A stretch of DNA of 9,751 bases, from NCBI GenBank assembly GCA_019420405.1, contig JAHZHF010000046.1, positions 5,244 to 14,994 on the forward strand, written 5' to 3'. Position numbers and translations under genes: made by a program. Below the pieces are notes generated by a model. The model was not told the origin of the DNA. It saw nothing but the letters and a program-made list of their open reading frames with translations, and searched no databases. This stretch comes from Clostridiales bacterium (GTDB taxonomy: Bacteria > Bacillota > Clostridia > Lachnospirales > Lachnospiraceae). Below are positions 6,973-9,751 of the stretch, in pieces. How positions within the stretch are numbered: position 1 is the first letter of the stretch; each line of letters opens with the position of its first letter.

Positions 6973-6987
6973 CTGTCCCTGGGACAG
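6973..6987. repeat. Perfect 15-nt palindrome, operator candidate
   Basis: CTGTCCC and GGGACAG flank a single central base. The site lies just downstream of the predicted start of transcription of the small membrane protein gene and upstream of its ribosome binding site, where a repressor operator would block transcription. With a 1-nt spacer it cannot fold as an efficient RNA hairpin, so a dimeric protein site is the better reading. The regulator is unknown. Confidence 0.4.
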
Positions 6988-7003
6988 TGCTTGCTTTCTG
7001 AAT

Positions 7004-7012
7004 ATTATACCA
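7004..7012 (-). promoter_or_regulatory. Extended -10 promoter of the small membrane protein gene
   Basis: On the minus strand, TGGTATAAT (7004-7012) is a perfect extended -10 element. The -35 position (7027-7032, TAGTAA) is poor, as is common for extended -10 promoters. Transcription would start near 6997, giving a leader of about 40 nt. Confidence 0.6.
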
Positions 7013-7018
7013 CTAACA

Positions 7019-7048
7019 TTTTCAGATTACTACTAGTTTATCTGAAAA
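7019..7048. repeat. 9-bp inverted repeat between pcrA and the small gene
   Basis: TTTTCAGAT (7019-7027) and ATCTGAAAA (7040-7048) form a perfect inverted repeat with a 12-nt spacer that itself contains ACTAGT. It lies 12 nt after the pcrA stop codon. It is A+T-rich and lacks a following T-run on either strand, so it is a poor intrinsic terminator. It spans the -35 position of the small gene's promoter, so a protein-binding site is equally likely. Confidence 0.35.
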
Positions 7049-7060
7049 ATTTAGTACAGC

Positions 7061-9397
7061 TTATACTTTCTTCAGCTTTGCAAACATGGCAAACATTTTT
7101 CTCACTCCGGCCGAATCAAACTCTACCGTCACTTCATAGTCGCGTCCGCCCTCTTTGATATCCCGCACAGTTCCCTCGCCGAATTTGACATGGCTTACGC
7201 GGTCCCCCGGTTTATAAGCGAGAGTTCCTCCCTTACCCGCCGTGAGCTGGCTCCCTTTCGTAAGGGCGGCAAACGGCTGCTTTCCTCCGCGCGAGCCAGA
7301 AGTTTCTCCTGACTGATACGGCTTTCTGCGCGATGCATCCGCAGATGTCTGATACGGCGGTGTACGGAACGCCTCCATAGCCTTTCTGTATGCTGACGCC
7401 GCTCCTGCTCCTCCGAAAGGCTCATCTGCATATCCGCCTCCGGCCGCACGGCGCATGCCGCTTCCCGTATCCAGCAGATCCATCGGGATCTCCTTTACAA
7501 AACGTGACATTTTATTATACTGGACGTCGCCCCGCACCATTCTCTTTCTCGCGCAGGTCAGCGTAAGTTCTTCCTCCGCCCTGGTGATTCCGACATAACA
7601 GAGTCTGCGCTCCTCCTCAAGCTCCTCCGGGTCATCTCCGGTGATTGTCATATAGCTGGGGAACAGACCATCCTCCATCCCGGCCAGATACACCCTTGGG
7701 AACTCCAGTCCCTTCGCGCTGTGAAGCGTCATGAGCACAACATAATCCTGATCCTCATCCAGGCTGTCAATATCCGCCACAAGCGCCACTTCCTCAAGAA
7801 AGCCGCTCAGTGTTGCAGGCTCGTTCTGATCCTCACATGCCTCCTCATAGGCCGCTGCTTTATTTACCAGCTCGTCGATATTCTGAATTCTCGCCTCGGC
7901 GTCTTCCGGATCATCCGCTTCCAGATTCTCAATATACCCGGTCTGCTCAATGATCTCATTTAACAGATCGGTAAGACTCTCCCTCTGAGCCTGGCTTTTA
8001 AAATATTCGATCAAAGCCGCAAAAGAATCCAGCTTTGATGCGCTTCTCCCCACTCCCGGGATCAGCTCCGGCGCAAGAAGAGCCTCGTAAAATCCGATAC
8101 CTCTCTCAGACGCTGATTCCTGGATACGGTTGACCGTCGTAAGTCCGATCCCCCGCTTTGGCACATTAATAATACGCCGGACCGCCAGATCGTCCTGACC
8201 GTTGTCCACGGTCTTCAAATACGCAAGAATATCCTTGATCTCCCGGCGGGCATAGAAATTCACTCCGCCCACAATTTTATAAGGAATATTCATGGCAACG
8301 AATTTTTCCTCAAAGAGACGGGACTGGGCATTCGTCCGGTACAGGATCGCATTGTCATTATAAGAAGCGCCGTTTTCCACGCTCTTGCGTATATCCTCTG
8401 CGATAAAATCCGCCTCATCATATCCCGTATCAAACTGTCTTAGGCGGATTTTGCCGCCCTCGCCGTTTTCCGTCCACAGAGTCTTGTCCTTCCGGCCTTT
8501 ATTATTCCGGATCACCTCGTTCGCCGCGTTCAGGATATTCCCTGTAGAACGATAATTCTGCTCCAGCCGGATCACTCTGGCATCCGGGAACTCCTTCTCA
8601 AAATCAAGAATATTCCTGATATTCGCCCCTCTGAACTTATAGATTGACTGGTCGTCATCCCCGACCACGCAGAGATTTCTGTACTTTCCCGCCAGAAGGC
8701 TGACCAGCTTAAACTGCACGGTATTGGTATCCTGGTATTCGTCTACCATAATATAGCGGAACCGCTCCTGGTAGTTTTCCCTCACGTCCGGCTGCGTATC
8801 CAGAAGCTGCACTGTCTTCACAAGCAGATCATCGAAATCCAGGGCATTATTGGACTTTAACTGCGCCTCATATTCCCGGTATACTTTCGCCAGTTTGCGC
8901 TTCACGAAATCTCCTCCCGCTTTCAGCTCAAACTCATCGGGCAGAATCATCTCATTCTTGGCCGAGGAAATGACGGAGAGAAGCATCCGTTCCTTGAACT
9001 GCTTCGTATCGATGTCCGCCCTGCGGCACACTTCCTTCATCAGGGTTTTCTGGTCGTCCGTGTCATAGATCGTAAAGCGGTTGTCATATCCCAGCCTGTC
9101 GATATACCTTCTCAGAATGCGGACACAGGCGGAATGGAACGTACTCACCCAGATACTCTCCGAGCCGAATCCGACCAGACTGTCTACTCTCTGCCTCATC
9201 TCACCCGCCGCTTTATTAGTAAATGTGATTGCCATAATATTCCACGGATTCACCCCTGTCTCCTGAATCAGATAGGCAATCCTGTGGGTCAGCACCCTCG
9301 TCTTGCCCGAACCCGCGCCGGCAAGGATCAAAAGAGGGCCCTCTGTGTGAAACACTGCTTCTCTCTGCGGTTCATTTAACGTATCGTATATACTCAT
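7061..9397 (-). CDS. pcrA: ATP-dependent DNA helicase PcrA (UvrD family)
   Basis: This is a 778-residue superfamily 1A 3'-5' helicase, acting in nucleotide-excision and mismatch repair, removal of RecA filaments and conflicts with transcription. Motifs in order are Q motif LNEPQ (7-11), Walker A AGAGSGKT (26-33), Ia ITFTNKAAGEM (57-67), Ib WVSTFHS (83-89), II VDEYQDT (218-224), III VVGDDDQSIYKFRGA (244-258), IV EQNYRS (279-284), V LMTLHSAKGLEF (555-566) and VI YVGITRAEEEL (601-611). A Gly/Ser-rich linker (about 643-725) leads to a C-terminal Tudor-like domain, KPGDRVSHVKFGEGTV (729-744), which in PcrA contacts RNA polymerase. All motifs are intact and the length is normal, if slightly long in the linker. 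Start ATG 9397 has AGGAGA about 7 nt upstream. It appears to be transcribed alone from the promoter at 9468-9496, which carries a LexA-like box. Confidence 0.96.
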   Translation of the reverse strand: MSIYDTLNEPQREAVFHTEGPLLILAGAGSGKTRVLTHRIAYLIQETGVNPWNIMAITFTNKAAGEMRQRVDSLVGFGSESIWVSTFHSACVRILRRYIDRLGYDNRFTIYDTDDQKTLMKEVCRRADIDTKQFKERMLLSVISSAKNEMILPDEFELKAGGDFVKRKLAKVYREYEAQLKSNNALDFDDLLVKTVQLLDTQPDVRENYQERFRYIMVDEYQDTNTVQFKLVSLLAGKYRNLCVVGDDDQSIYKFRGANIRNILDFEKEFPDARVIRLEQNYRSTGNILNAANEVIRNNKGRKDKTLWTENGEGGKIRLRQFDTGYDEADFIAEDIRKSVENGASYNDNAILYRTNAQSRLFEEKFVAMNIPYKIVGGVNFYARREIKDILAYLKTVDNGQDDLAVRRIINVPKRGIGLTTVNRIQESASERGIGFYEALLAPELIPGVGRSASKLDSFAALIEYFKSQAQRESLTDLLNEIIEQTGYIENLEADDPEDAEARIQNIDELVNKAAAYEEACEDQNEPATLSGFLEEVALVADIDSLDEDQDYVVLMTLHSAKGLEFPRVYLAGMEDGLFPSYMTITGDDPEELEEERRLCYVGITRAEEELTLTCARKRMVRGDVQYNKMSRFVKEIPMDLLDTGSGMRRAAGGGYADEPFGGAGAASAYRKAMEAFRTPPYQTSADASRRKPYQSGETSGSRGGKQPFAALTKGSQLTAGKGGTLAYKPGDRVSHVKFGEGTVRDIKEGGRDYEVTVEFDSAGVRKMFAMFAKLKKV

Positions 9398-9467
9398 TAT
9401 GTATCTCCTGCTGCGATATATTTCTTTTTACAATCTTTCCTTGCAAATATAATCACCGTGTCTGTAT

Positions 9468-9496
9468 ATTATCGAACACCTTTTCGCCAAAGTCAA
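9468..9496 (-). promoter_or_regulatory. Sigma-A promoter of pcrA
   Basis: On the minus strand, TTGACT (9491-9496) and GATAAT (9468-9473) are each one base off consensus with an ideal 17-nt spacer. Transcription would start near 9461, about 63 nt before the pcrA start codon. Confidence 0.75.
9473..9486 (-). promoter_or_regulatory. LexA/DinR-like box in the pcrA promoter
   Basis: CGAAAAGGTGTTCG on the minus strand differs by one base from the palindrome CGAAC-N4-GTTCG used by Gram-positive LexA (DinR). It fills the 3' part of the promoter spacer and touches the -10 hexamer, a position where bound LexA would exclude RNA polymerase. It suggests SOS induction of pcrA, matching the known LexA control of E. 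coli uvrD. One mismatch in a half-site may mean weaker repression. Confidence 0.5.
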
Positions 9497-9529
9497 CCTT
9501 AAATATTTCAGTGCAGCTATTTAGTTCAT

Positions 9530-9722
9530 TAACACTTGCCGTCTGAAACGTTCGGAAGCGGGCGTGGAGTTGACACACTTATTCTGTGAAAGGGAGACAG
9601 CCGTCCGCTCCGCTTCCTGGGCTGTACAAACGGGAAGTGTTACTGCCTAAACAGGCTGATAAACGCAGTAAATGGCGCGGCTTGAGGGCTATCGACTTCG
9701 AAAAGCCTTCCGGCCGCGCCTT
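9530..9722 (+). ncRNA. Candidate structured RNA of unknown family
   Basis: The 354-nt stretch 9398-9751 has no protein gene, and its distal part is full of nested inverted repeats. A closing helix TAACACTT/AAGTGTTA (9530-9537 with 9635-9642) continues past a G.G mismatch into CCGT/ACGG (9539-9542 with 9630-9633). Inside it, GGAAGCGG/CCGCTTCC (9554-9561 with 9610-9617) continues as GCG/CGC with one bulged T. A small CACA/TGTG hairpin sits near the tip. Downstream, TACTGC/GCAGTA (9641-9646 with 9665-9670) competes slightly with the first helix. A strong hairpin GGCGCGGC/GCCGCGCC (9674-9681 with 9713-9720), with inner GAGGGCT/AGCCTTC (9684-9690 with 9704-9710), closes the array. The inner stem uses a G.T pair readable only as RNA from the + strand, which favours that orientation. 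I see no clear promoter and no strong T-run after it. The family is unknown to me. Confidence 0.4.
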
Positions 9723-9751
9723 ACTTCTGGAAGCTATATATTCATTAACTT

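Noticed and set aside
7019..7048. Intrinsic terminator of pcrA
   Set aside because: The stem is A+T-rich with a 12-nt loop and no T-run follows on the minus strand, so it was recorded as an inverted repeat only.
9570..9575. TTGACA on the + strand as a -35 element
   Set aside because: No -10-like hexamer lies 16-18 nt downstream, and the site is inside the paired region of the structured element.
9530..9722. 6S RNA (ssrS)
   Set aside because: The stretch near 9549-9563 recalls part of E. coli 6S RNA. But the closing helix spans only about 112 nt, and the 5' and 3' ends of the whole 190-nt element do not pair, unlike 6S. Left as unknown.
1..9751. CRISPR array, tRNA or rRNA genes
   Set aside because: No regularly spaced repeats, no tRNA T-loop pattern in a cloverleaf context and no rRNA-like stretches were seen on either strand.

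Overview
This window most likely comes from a Clostridia chromosome of the Lachnospiraceae type. The basis is a moderate-GC genome with AGGAGG-type ribosome binding sites, sigma-A-like promoters, a 456-residue RumA-type rRNA methyltransferase, a PcrA helicase and a small acidic-tailed membrane protein. That placement is inferred from gene style, not from a database search. Every protein gene I can support lies on the minus strand, so the biological reading order is from the right end to the left end.

Right to left: (1) 9398-9751 has no protein gene. It holds the pcrA promoter (9468-9496) with a LexA/DinR-like box inside it, and beyond that a strongly structured stretch (9530-9722) that looks like an RNA on the + strand, of unknown family. 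(2) pcrA, a UvrD/PcrA DNA helicase. (3) A 79-residue single-pass membrane protein with a very acidic tail, behind a promoter flanked by two inverted repeats. (4) A hairpin, then rlmD-like 23S rRNA m5U methyltransferase, whose real start is probably ATG at 6627. (5) A more A+T-rich segment of about 1.5 kb (3.72-5.26 kb) with a broken IS630-type transposase, an unrecognised ORF remnant and an intact RhuM-family gene that probably starts at GTG 4785. (6) A Lon-like AAA+ ATPase with no protease domain, an unfamiliar N-terminal half and Asn in place of the Walker B Asp. (7) recJ with a clear promoter of its own, followed after 15 nt by the start of a gene cut by the window edge. That gene's N-terminus resembles the helical N-terminal domain of type I restriction-modification M subunits.

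Functionally, the housekeeping part is DNA repair and replication (PcrA, RecJ) and rRNA modification (RlmD). The middle carries accessory material: mobile-element debris, RhuM, and perhaps the Lon-like ATPase. The least explained items are the protease-less Lon-like ATPase, the recJ/HsdM-like pair and the structured RNA candidate upstream of pcrA. No CRISPR array, tRNA or rRNA gene was seen.
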